Both the position numbers and the translations under genes were made by a program. A stretch of DNA of 12,702 bases from Candidatus Thalassarchaeum betae (lineage in GTDB: Archaea > Thermoplasmatota > Poseidoniia > Poseidoniales > Thalassarchaeaceae). Below, piece by piece: positions 1-6,691 of this stretch. The notes beneath the pieces are model-generated. The model was not told the DNA's origin. It did no database searches and was given only the letters and a program-made list of their open reading frames with translations. How positions within the stretch are numbered: position 1 is the stretch's first letter; every line of letters starts with the position of its first letter. The DNA lies in contig JAKUUO010000001.1 in assembly GCA_022448665.1 (NCBI GenBank), positions 1 to 12,702 on the forward strand, given 5' to 3'.

Positions 1-1
1 G

Positions 2-601
2 AGCGGGATTGAGGCCGCTGACCTCAGTCTGACTGAGCCGATAGTCGTCATCGGACTACTAATCGGTGGTGCGTTGCCATTCGTCATCGCCTCGATGACG
101 ATGACAAGCGTCGGCAAGGCGGCCGGGGAGATGGTCACCGAGATTCGTCGCCAGTTCCGCGAGATTGACGGTCTGCTAGAGGGCAGAGAGGGCGTCAAGC
201 CCGACAGTGCTCGATGTATCGAGATCTCGACCCAAGCCGCGCTCCGTGAGATGGTGGCTCCGGGACTGACGGCAATTGCTGCTCCTGTGATTGTCGGAAC
301 TGTACTCGGCGCGGCAGCCCTTGGCGGGCTTCTGGCTGGAGCTCTCGTGACCGGTGTGCTGATGGCGCTCTTCATGGCCAACGCGGGCGGCGCTTGGGAC
401 AACGCGAAGAAGGCCATCGAGCAGGGGCACATCGAGGGTGCTGCGAAGGGCGATGCTTCTCACGATGCAGCGATCATCGGCGACACCATCGGCGACCCGT
501 TCAAGGATACCAGCGGGCCTTCGCTGAACATCCTGATCAAGCTGATGTCGATCGTCGCGGTCGTCATAGCCCCCGGACTGAGCCTCACAGGAATGCTCTG
601 A
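2..601 (+). CDS. hppA: Membrane-bound ion-pumping pyrophosphatase, C-terminal part (5' end outside window)
   Basis: This is the C-terminal 199 residues of an H+- (or Na+-) translocating membrane pyrophosphatase, which couples PPi hydrolysis to ion pumping across the cytoplasmic membrane. The frame is open from base 2 and has no start in the window; a TTG at 74 is internal. Family hallmarks seen are the EPIVVIGLLIGGALPF helix, VGKAAGEMVTEIRRQF (about residues 36-51 of the fragment), the GGAWDNAKK signature (129-137) and GDTIGDPFKDTSGP (160-173), which carries conserved acidic and Lys residues of the PPi/Mg site. A last hydrophobic helix, LNILIKLMSIVAVVIAPGL, ends the protein as expected. The motif that separates K+-dependent from K+-independent enzymes lies upstream of the window, so subtype and pumped ion cannot be assigned. 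The family assignment itself is very secure. Confidence 0.96.
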   Translation, partial: SGIEAADLSLTEPIVVIGLLIGGALPFVIASMTMTSVGKAAGEMVTEIRRQFREIDGLLEGREGVKPDSARCIEISTQAALREMVAPGLTAIAAPVIVGTVLGAAALGGLLAGALVTGVLMALFMANAGGAWDNAKKAIEQGHIEGAAKGDASHDAAIIGDTIGDPFKDTSGPSLNILIKLMSIVAVVIAPGLSLTGML

Positions 602-619
602 GACGGCGATTTCTGCCTG

Positions 620-639
620 CGTCAGTCTCATGACTGACG
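620..639. other. Perfect 8-bp hairpin between hppA and the lipoprotein gene
   Basis: CGTCAGTC and GACTGACG form a perfect 8-bp stem around a TCAT loop, 18 bases after the hppA stop and 16 bases before the lipoprotein ATG. No T-run follows, so it is not a classic intrinsic terminator. It could be an RNA processing or attenuation element between co-transcribed genes, or a DNA-binding palindrome. The symmetry is seen directly; the role is unknown. Confidence 0.45.
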
Positions 640-655
640 GCAAGGACGGCTACCC

Positions 656-1609
656 ATGCGCGCGGCGCTGAGTATGGCCCTGTCGGCCCTTCTGATGGCC
701 ACGGCGCTCTCCGGCTGCTCGGGCATCAGCGGTATCGTCGGAGGCTCTGATTCCGTCGAAGTCCCAACCTGGGAGGTCGGCGATTGGTGGCTGTACACAT
801 TCTCGACCCCTGATTACACCGACGACACAGCGCGACTGGTCGTCGCATCGGTCAGCGAGGAGAACAACACCTCCTACATGCTTGCCATCTCGAGCCTGAC
901 CGAGGCCCGCAGACACGCGGTGCTGAACCACAACCCGTTCCTCGGAAGGATGACGCAAGAGGACCTCAGTGCGTACGAGAACGACGAGGCTCAGACTGTG
1001 ATGGACTTCCCTCTGGAGGAGGACAAGACATGGGGCTTCACGCTGTTCTCCATCGAATGGAGCGCCAGCGTCTGGGGCATCTCCGGGAACTCGGTGACTA
1101 TCGGCGCCAACGCGGATGACGGCTCCCATCTGGAGTACGTCTACGATGGTGATGTCGGCTTCTTCTCGACCTTCGTTTGGACCGACTCCTCCGGCGTCCA
1201 GCAGATGCGGATGATGCTCGCCGACAGCGGCGGGGGGCATTCTGGCGATGTCTACTTCGTCCGTGGCGGTGACCTGTACTCCGACGTCTGGGAGGACACG
1301 GGTCCGGATGTCGAGGTCCGTGACACTTTCTTCGTCAGTGACCATCCCTCAGACGGCGAGTGGGACGAGATGATCTACTTCCTCGACGCCGAGTGCGGCG
1401 GCGGCTCCTCCACAATCAGTCTGACACTGCGAGACCACGGGTCGCTCTCCGCTCTCGAGAGGGTCTGGGGCCCGGGTGCCAGTGAGAGCGGTACCCTGGG
1501 GACTATTCCCTACCCTTCCGAGGAGTACACCCTCACAGCGACCTTCACCGGCGACAGCTACCTCCGTCTCAAGATAGCCGGAGGAATCACCAGTTCTTGG
1601 ACACTCTAG
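656..1609 (+). CDS. Secreted lipoprotein of unknown function
   Basis: A 317-residue protein that I do not recognise as a named family. The N-terminus is a lipoprotein signal: basic R2, a hydrophobic stretch to about residue 18, then the lipobox LSGC with Cys21 as the likely lipidated residue. The mature part should therefore be anchored on the outer face of the membrane. After a Gly/Ser spacer comes PTWEVGDWWLYTFSTP (about residues 37-52), an aromatic-rich opening that I associate with exported proteins of planktonic euryarchaea. The rest is acidic and rich in Ser, Thr and Gly with alternating hydrophobic residues, suggesting a beta-sandwich fold. Apart from Cys21 there is one late Cys (in DAECGGG), so no obvious disulfide pair. 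The ATG at 656 is chosen because the signal peptide begins there; there is no clear Shine-Dalgarno. It lies 54 bp after hppA on the same strand. Its TAG stop overlaps the stop of the convergent glutaredoxin gene. The function is open: ligand binding and surface attachment are both possible. Confidence 0.85.
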   Translation: MRAALSMALSALLMATALSGCSGISGIVGGSDSVEVPTWEVGDWWLYTFSTPDYTDDTARLVVASVSEENNTSYMLAISSLTEARRHAVLNHNPFLGRMTQEDLSAYENDEAQTVMDFPLEEDKTWGFTLFSIEWSASVWGISGNSVTIGANADDGSHLEYVYDGDVGFFSTFVWTDSSGVQQMRMMLADSGGGHSGDVYFVRGGDLYSDVWEDTGPDVEVRDTFFVSDHPSDGEWDEMIYFLDAECGGGSSTISLTLRDHGSLSALERVWGPGASESGTLGTIPYPSEEYTLTATFTGDSYLRLKIAGGITSSWTL

Positions 1610-1863
1610 AGGTACTCCAGCAGGTTGTCCGAGCCGCCAACGAAAACTGGCTCATCCCCCCTCAGGTCGAAAACTACCGGTACGGTCCTGTGCCTAGTCT
1701 CGGCTACAAGATCCTCCCTTAGTCCCTCATAATGATCCAGATTGACCTCGGTGTAGGTCAGACCGTGTGCATCCAGAGTTCTCTCCGCGAGCGTGCAGTA
1801 AGGGCAGATGGTCTGGCTGAAGAACAGGAAGTCCGTCTCCGCGGACTCGAGGTGCTCAAGCAC
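1606..1863 (-). CDS. Glutaredoxin-like small thiol-disulfide oxidoreductase
   Basis: An 85-residue thioredoxin-fold protein of normal glutaredoxin size. It reads FLFFSQTICPYCTLAERTL near the N-terminus, with the dithiol active site CPYC (about residues 20-23). This is followed by the cis-proline motif TVPVVF and the C-terminal GGSDNLLEYL, equivalent to the GG-x-D-D-L glutathione-site motif of glutaredoxins. Its likely role is cytosolic dithiol exchange, possibly with thioredoxin reductase or another low-molecular-weight thiol as partner. The start is taken as GTG at 1863, which gives a natural beta-strand start and overlaps the end of the upstream fusion gene by 8 bp; TTG at 1872 is an alternative. 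Longer upstream readings in this frame are Arg/Ser/Thr-rich shadow of the upstream gene and are rejected. Translation is probably coupled to the upstream gene. Its TAG stop shares the palindrome CTAG with the convergent lipoprotein gene. Confidence 0.88.
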   Translation of the reverse strand: MLEHLESAETDFLFFSQTICPYCTLAERTLDAHGLTYTEVNLDHYEGLREDLVAETRHRTVPVVFDLRGDEPVFVGGSDNLLEYL

Positions 1864-4800
1864 TTGTGACAACCGTCTCGTCCTCCTCGTACCACGCCTC
1901 CGGCCTCTCCCCGAAGTCCCCGTCGAACTCATCCTCACCGTCACCAAAGCGTCCCTCGAGGACCCTGTCGACCTCATCCGGGTCGATGAACCAGAGCAGT
2001 ACCACGGTGAACAGTGTTAGCGCGCCCCCGATGTAGAGGCAAGTGACGTAGTCGAACCTCTGGGTCATGTTGCCCGTGAACAGGTACGCCATCACTGCTG
2101 AGAGGTTGAACATCGACATGTAGGCCGTGAACTGCGAGCCGCCGGCCTTGCTGAAGGTCAGCCTCATGCATACGGCTATGACGCAAATCCATGCAACTCC
2201 GTTGATGACTGCGCGAACGCACAGGTAGGCTACCATCATGTTCGTATTGGTCCAGTAGTCGCTCAACAGAGCTAGTGCGGCGTTTGACAGAGCGAGTAGT
2301 GTGAAGCCTATCATCGAGACCTCTCTGACTCCGAACCTGTCTCCTAGAATACCTCCGACTATCTGTCCGACCATCATGAAGGCGATGACCACGCCGCCGA
2401 CGATTGCGTTGTACTTGGTCTGAGACCAACCTGCCTCGTTGATGAAGATGTCAACCACAATCGGATCGGTGAACAGGTAGAGTTCGGCCAGCAAGCACAG
2501 GAAGATTAGGATGAAGGACGAACGCGTTGAGAAGCCCTTGACTATGTTGTAAGCTGTTTCAGATGCAAGGGCCGATACTGGCAAGGGATTCCGAATCCGG
2601 GGTATATTGGCGCCCAACCACTCTGCCACCAAGAGAATGGCTGAAATTAAGAATGTCCACTTTCCAATTGTTTTGAGAGGAGAAGCCACATCTCCGAATG
2701 TAATTTCCCAAGCCTCGGTAAAGCTGCTAGTGAGTACGTGTAGGATAGCGAAAAGTCCCCACAATAGGAAGAAAGAGATGCTCGCCCACAGGATGGTTGA
2801 AGCTGGAGATATCCTGTTATCGTAGAGATTTGTTGCGACCCATCGGGCTTGCCTGAATTCCTCCGGGTGATCCTCCTCCCACAGAAGGGCCGTCTCGGCT
2901 TCTATTGCCTCCTCGGTCTCTGCGTACCAAGCCTCCTCTACCTCTTCCTGCTTGCTCCATGGGAACAGTCTGTCTCCTGGTCTCTCACGCAGGAAGAGGG
3001 GCAGCATCATAATCAGAATCAGTAATGGGAGCTGAACCATTATCGCCGATTTGATTCCGAAAGGAACGACCATCATCCCGAGGATTGCGCCTCCGAAAAT
3101 GATACCGCCGCGCTTGGCGGCGAACATCAGACCGTTGACCGTGGCCACTTCATCCGGCTGTAGTATGTCGACTGCGAGGGCGTCAACGCTGACATCCTGC
3201 AATGATGAGAACAGGTTGTGGACGAACAGCAATATAGTGACCAATTTTATCGAGGCGACGAGATCAGGAACGAAAAGCAAGGTGGCTAGGGAGATTATCA
3301 TGCCCGTCTCGGCGAATAGAATCCACGGACGTCTTATTCCGAATTGGGGGAATCTGATCATATCGATAACTGGCCCCCAGATGAATTTGAAGGTCCATGG
3401 CAGGTATACTGTAGCAAACAGTATGGCGATTTGCTCTACGGCGATTCCATTGGTTACTAGGAATGCTACGAAGGCCACATTTGCGAATCCCGAGGGGAGA
3501 CCCTGTGCGACATAGAGAACACAGAGAGATACATAGCGCCTCATCTTGCTCTCAGTTAGCGCGCCGCCCTCTCGCCACGAATCCCTACCATTCCGCAGGG
3601 CTGAGGGGATGTGCTTCACAAAATTCCTGTATCGGGACAATCTGCTAATTCGAGCCATGGCGAGGTCCTCGAGGGGCACAGCGGACCTCGAGAAGTTTGC
3701 TCGGAACTTCTCGTCCCAGCGCTCTGTGACCATGATGTAACCCAGGAAAGCCAGTACCATTACGAAGGGGACGAAGAAGACGTACGAGCCGAAAGAGGTC
3801 AGGCCCTCGGCGGCTCCATCTATTGCCATCTCATCGATTAGGACTACTCTGCGAGCGTCGATTGGCGAGATGCTGTCATCGGTGACTTTCAGCCTAGCAT
3901 AGATTGTCGAGTTGCCTGATTCAAGGTGGGGGTCGAGTTTGACTCTCCAGGTCGCCCAGTCGCCGTTCTTCGAAAGGTCTGCTGCACCCTTCCACTCTCC
4001 GCCGCCGACCTTGACCTCTACCAGTCCCAATCCCGGAGCGCCGCCTGATGTGGTTCCGGCGATATAGCTCTCATTGCCGATCTCTTGCAAGGTGATGATG
4101 TCCATCGAGACGTTCAGGGAACGGTCGATGCTGCCTGCAGCCTCGACGAAGGCGACGGGATCTGCCTGCCCGTAGCCGAACTCGTTGTCAGGGCGGGTCT
4201 CGAGCAGGCTGCAGTCGTTGAATCCGGGGTCGTCTAACAGAGCTATCTCCCGTTCAATCGAGTGGGCACCGATGATGTCCTTGAACTCGGTAGTGGTCAT
4301 GTCAGGGTTTGCCTGTATCATCAGCGCGGCTATTCCTGCCATCAGCGGCGTGGCCATGCTGGTGCCGGACTTGCTGGTGTAACCGTCCTTGGTGGCTGCA
4401 TCCGGGGCCATGATGTTCGAGCCTATCGTGGCCACATCGGGCTTCACTCGCAAATCGGAGGTGTAGCCTCTGCTGCTGTAGATGGCGAGGCCGAGGTCCT
4501 TGTCGAGAGCGGCGACGGTGACGGGCAGTCTAGCGTCGCCGGGGCTGTCAATGGTGTTGCAGCCGGCGAGAGTGGCGCCGCCGAACTCATTGCCCGCGGA
4601 CAGCGTGGTGATGATGCCTGCCTCGACCACCATGTCCATCTGGCGGCTCCAGGCCGAGTTGCCGTCGTTATCGACGTGAGTCTCGAACTGCTGCTCGCCG
4701 AGCGAGGAGGTGAGGATGTCGATACCATGACCTCCCGCGGTATCCTTGTTGTCGATAGCCCACTGGGCACCCTGCATGATATCCTCGATATCGCCGTCGC

Positions 4801-5689
4801 AGCACGATAGGATGTTCACCAGATAGGCACCGGGGGCTGCACCGATGTAGCGCAGTCCGGTGCTGGGGTCGGTCTGTCCCCCTCCGGTGCCGGCGACGAT
4901 TCCGGCGACGTGGGTTCCATGGGTGCCAGAGTCGTAGGACTCTGCGGGATCGTGCTCCTCGTCTGTGAACACAGCGTCGAAGAAGGCGATGATCTTCGGG
5001 TCGCAGTCAGCTGGAATCGGATCTGGGTTGGGGTCGAGAGGGTCCGGAGGGTCATCGAGGCAGGTGAACGGGTCGTCGTCCATGTCGTTGAGCCCCTCGT
5101 GGTCACCTCGGATCCCGGTGTCTAGGACCGCTATCACTGAGCCTGTGCCATCGAGGCCGAGGTCGGTCCAAACCTGATCGACCCCCATGGTCGGAACGGC
5201 TTCGTGCATGTTCGGCTCGGCGAGTCCTAGGTCCTCGACCATCACGACGCCGGGAAGGGCGCGGACGCCCTCAGGGTCGAGGAGCGCCTCGAACGGGGCG
5301 GTGGCAGAGACCGTGTCGAGGTAGGCGAAGCTGAAAGTCACCACGACTCCCAACTCCCCGAGCGCCGAGACATCGGCGTCGGTGGGATGGTGGTCGTAGT
5401 CGACGAACACCCTAGCGCTCCCGGCTGGTGCTCTCCTCCACCAGTCCTGCTGGACGTCAGCGGGCTGCTCGAGCAGCCACTCCAGCCTGTCATCGAGCTT
5501 GTTGGCGTCCTTGTCGCGGCTCCAGTACAGCCACCAGTTTGGGTGCACGTCCGATTCGACCGAGGCGCTCCAGTTGCCCTCAGCGTCGAATCCACCGGCC
5601 TCTTGATGTGCCATTATCGTCGACGATGCAATGGGAATCAGGAAGAGCAGGACTATTGCCGAGGCCAGTGCTCCACGGCGTCCTGCCAT
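1856..5689 (-). CDS. Secreted subtilisin-like (S8) protease fused to an AmpG/PAT-like MFS transporter
   Basis: One uninterrupted frame encodes 1,277 residues. Residues 1-28 are a signal peptide (MAGRRG, then a hydrophobic run to about 22). A propeptide-like region runs to about 160. The S8 catalytic domain follows, with Asp190 (AVLDTG), His257 (SGTHGTHVAG), oxyanion Asn367 (SAGN) and Ser444 (SGTSMATP); all key residues are intact. An Asp/Pro-rich insertion lies at about 203-230, and six cysteines occur between 210 and 493. Residues about 525-620 look like an Ig-type beta domain. A single transmembrane helix lies at about 635-654 and a basic linker at 655-717. MFS helices occupy about 718-1237 with AmpG/PAT motifs: YVAQGLPSGF, LPWTFKFIWGPVID, SSLQDVSVDALAVDIL. 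A strongly acidic loop falls at about 911-945. The tail is acidic. The start ATG at 5689 is chosen for the signal peptide; the upstream extension is not protein-like. It lies 50 bp after the GHMP kinase and overlaps the glutaredoxin. Inferred role: outside proteolysis linked to solute or peptide import; the transported substrate is unknown. Confidence 0.88.
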   Translation of the reverse strand: MAGRRGALASAIVLLFLIPIASSTIMAHQEAGGFDAEGNWSASVESDVHPNWWLYWSRDKDANKLDDRLEWLLEQPADVQQDWWRRAPAGSARVFVDYDHHPTDADVSALGELGVVVTFSFAYLDTVSATAPFEALLDPEGVRALPGVVMVEDLGLAEPNMHEAVPTMGVDQVWTDLGLDGTGSVIAVLDTGIRGDHEGLNDMDDDPFTCLDDPPDPLDPNPDPIPADCDPKIIAFFDAVFTDEEHDPAESYDSGTHGTHVAGIVAGTGGGQTDPSTGLRYIGAAPGAYLVNILSCCDGDIEDIMQGAQWAIDNKDTAGGHGIDILTSSLGEQQFETHVDNDGNSAWSRQMDMVVEAGIITTLSAGNEFGGATLAGCNTIDSPGDARLPVTVAALDKDLGLAIYSSRGYTSDLRVKPDVATIGSNIMAPDAATKDGYTSKSGTSMATPLMAGIAALMIQANPDMTTTEFKDIIGAHSIEREIALLDDPGFNDCSLLETRPDNEFGYGQADPVAFVEAAGSIDRSLNVSMDIITLQEIGNESYIAGTTSGGAPGLGLVEVKVGGGEWKGAADLSKNGDWATWRVKLDPHLESGNSTIYARLKVTDDSISPIDARRVVLIDEMAIDGAAEGLTSFGSYVFFVPFVMVLAFLGYIMVTERWDEKFRANFSRSAVPLEDLAMARISRLSRYRNFVKHIPSALRNGRDSWREGGALTESKMRRYVSLCVLYVAQGLPSGFANVAFVAFLVTNGIAVEQIAILFATVYLPWTFKFIWGPVIDMIRFPQFGIRRPWILFAETGMIISLATLLFVPDLVASIKLVTILLFVHNLFSSLQDVSVDALAVDILQPDEVATVNGLMFAAKRGGIIFGGAILGMMVVPFGIKSAIMVQLPLLILIMMLPLFLRERPGDRLFPWSKQEEVEEAWYAETEEAIEAETALLWEEDHPEEFRQARWVATNLYDNRISPASTILWASISFFLLWGLFAILHVLTSSFTEAWEITFGDVASPLKTIGKWTFLISAILLVAEWLGANIPRIRNPLPVSALASETAYNIVKGFSTRSSFILIFLCLLAELYLFTDPIVVDIFINEAGWSQTKYNAIVGGVVIAFMMVGQIVGGILGDRFGVREVSMIGFTLLALSNAALALLSDYWTNTNMMVAYLCVRAVINGVAWICVIAVCMRLTFSKAGGSQFTAYMSMFNLSAVMAYLFTGNMTQRFDYVTCLYIGGALTLFTVVLLWFIDPDEVDRVLEGRFGDGEDEFDGDFGERPEAWYEEDETVVTSA

Positions 5690-5698
5690 GGGCAGGAC
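5680..5698. other. Perfect inverted repeat spanning the start codon of the protease-transporter gene
   Basis: GTCCTGCC and GGCAGGAC form a perfect 8-bp inverted repeat with a 3-base spacer, centred on the first base of the ATG at 5689. In the minus-strand mRNA the start codon would sit in the loop and the first loop-proximal pairs. It may hinder or regulate initiation, or be a DNA operator. No Shine-Dalgarno sequence is visible upstream. The symmetry is certain; the function is inferred. Confidence 0.45.
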
Positions 5699-5739
5699 GA
5701 AAGTGGGGTGGTGTTTGAGACTTAGGTAGTCAACAGTCG

Positions 5740-6609
5740 TCAACTGACCTTCATGCCCTCGTCGTCGTAGTCCCATTCGATGATTTCCCAACCTGCCTGC
5801 TCGATGACGGAAACAGCCGTACTGATGCCCATGGGGGAGCAAAGCAGGCCCACGGAGCCGCCGCCGCCCGCACCCAGTGCCTTCCAAGCGACCACCGAGC
5901 CCGACTCGAGAAGAGGGTCAATCACGCCTCGGAACGGATCGTGGATCGCTGGATCGAGCATGTCGACTCCTTTGCAGATATCTTTCAGTGCCTGGACCAC
6001 GAGTTCGCGTCGGTCACGCTGAAGCCCTTCAGCCATAGTTCGCGCGGCCCCTCTGATGAGGTGCAGTCCCCCGATTACCGACTCGTCACCCTGATCATAG
6101 CGCTCCCATACCCCGGAGTGCATGTCGCCCGAGGTGTGCTCGATCCCAGTGTAGGCGATGATGAAGTGCTTGCGCAACCAGTTTCTCGCCGAGCGCATCG
6201 GCTCGAATGGAATCTCTTCGACCTCGTCACCGATGAAGAGCATGTGGTTGAATCCACCACGCGCGGCGGCCCACTGGTCCTGCCTGCCGCCACGGTTCTC
6301 GAGAAGTGCCTCGAACTGGAAGGCGATCTCGGCGATGTCCTCAGGGCTCTTGCCACCTCCAGCGATGGTCGCAATCAGCCCGACGTTCATCGCTCCACTC
6401 GTCCCGAGACCCGAACCTGTCGGGATGTCGCTGCTGTACTCGACCCGTATCCGCCCATCCGCGTCCTTCTCCATGACGCTGCGGATGTATCGATTGATTG
6501 CGAAGTTGACGACCTCGCCTCCGAAATCACCCGTGTACGGCTGGACATCTGTCCACCCTCCTGCGAGGTCGACTCGGACAGGAACCACTACTTCCACGCG
6601 TTCCGCCAT
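5740..6609 (-). CDS. GHMP-family sugar kinase (HddA/fucokinase-like)
   Basis: A 289-residue cytosolic small-molecule kinase of the GHMP superfamily, most like D-glycero-D-manno-heptose 7-phosphate kinase (HddA) and the kinase domain of L-fucokinase. It starts PVRVDLAGGWTD (residues 10-21), the sugar-kinase form of motif 1. It then has the ATP loop PTGSGLGTSGAMNVG (63-77), GGRQDQWAAARGG (107-119) with Asp111 as candidate catalytic base, and the C-terminal glycine motif GAGGGG (246-251). The length is normal for a stand-alone kinase. The start ATG at 6609 is chosen because motif 1 begins just after it; the longer reading covers the divergent ribB gene and is not protein-like. It is probably the first gene of a minus-strand unit with the protease-transporter and glutaredoxin. 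Known substrates of the family are sugar phosphates or free sugars used for nucleotide-sugar and glycan synthesis. No partner nucleotidyltransferase, isomerase or phosphatase is in the window, so the exact substrate is unknown. The motifs argue against a mevalonate kinase. Confidence 0.87.
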   Translation of the reverse strand: MAERVEVVVPVRVDLAGGWTDVQPYTGDFGGEVVNFAINRYIRSVMEKDADGRIRVEYSSDIPTGSGLGTSGAMNVGLIATIAGGGKSPEDIAEIAFQFEALLENRGGRQDQWAAARGGFNHMLFIGDEVEEIPFEPMRSARNWLRKHFIIAYTGIEHTSGDMHSGVWERYDQGDESVIGGLHLIRGAARTMAEGLQRDRRELVVQALKDICKGVDMLDPAIHDPFRGVIDPLLESGSVVAWKALGAGGGGSVGLLCSPMGISTAVSVIEQAGWEIIEWDYDDEGMKVS

Positions 6610-6642
6610 CGAACGAGGCAAATCTCCGACCCATGAGAAGGA

Positions 6643-6659
6643 TTCGGTCTGCGACCGAA
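6643..6659. promoter_or_regulatory. 17-bp palindrome in the divergent kinase/ribB promoter region (candidate operator)
   Basis: TTCGGTC-TGC-GACCGAA is a perfect 7-bp inverted repeat with a 3-base spacer, located 33-49 bases upstream of the ribB ATG and 34-50 bases upstream of the kinase ATG. It abuts the only AT-rich stretch of this 82-bp gap, so a bound protein could block promoter recognition on one or both sides. Many euryarchaea control riboflavin genes with the regulator/riboflavin kinase RbkR, which binds palindromic sites. That this is such a site is inference; I cannot compare it with a known consensus for this lineage. Confidence 0.5.
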
Positions 6660-6667
6660 AATAACGG
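6656..6667. promoter_or_regulatory. AT-rich BRE/TATA-like element between the kinase and ribB
   Basis: CGAAAATAACG is the only A/T-rich core in the divergent gap. It resembles an archaeal BRE (CGAAA) plus a weak TATA box on the plus strand, and TTATTTTCG on the minus strand. Placing transcription starts about 26 bases downstream gives a ribB mRNA that is nearly leaderless (start near 6688 against ATG 6692) and a kinase leader of roughly 27 bases. Neither gene shows a convincing Shine-Dalgarno, which fits leaderless or weak-leader initiation. This is assigned by position and composition only. Confidence 0.4.
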
Positions 6668-6691
6668 GTAGGTAAGGCCCCTCCGGCATAC

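Noticed and set aside
650..1345. 231-codon minus-strand frame antisense to the lipoprotein gene
   Set aside because: It has no motif and a shadow-like composition rich in Val, Arg, Asp and Gly, whereas the plus strand encodes a clear lipoprotein.
1864..1977. Longer glutaredoxin start
   Set aside because: The added residues are a basic Arg/Thr/Ser string read antiphase through the fusion gene's tail. A normal 85-residue glutaredoxin begins at GTG 1863.
2607..3515. Plus-strand frames opposite the MFS domain
   Set aside because: They are short, lack motifs, and are antisense to a clearly coding transmembrane region.
5690..5887. N-terminal extension of the protease-transporter frame (66 residues before the signal peptide)
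   Set aside because: It runs back through the kinase 3' end, is Arg/Gly/His-rich, and places a good signal peptide in the interior. ATG 5689 is the sensible start.
5941..6636. 231-codon plus-strand frame opposite the GHMP kinase
   Set aside because: The opposite strand has unmistakable kinase motifs; this frame shows no domain and is explained by high GC.
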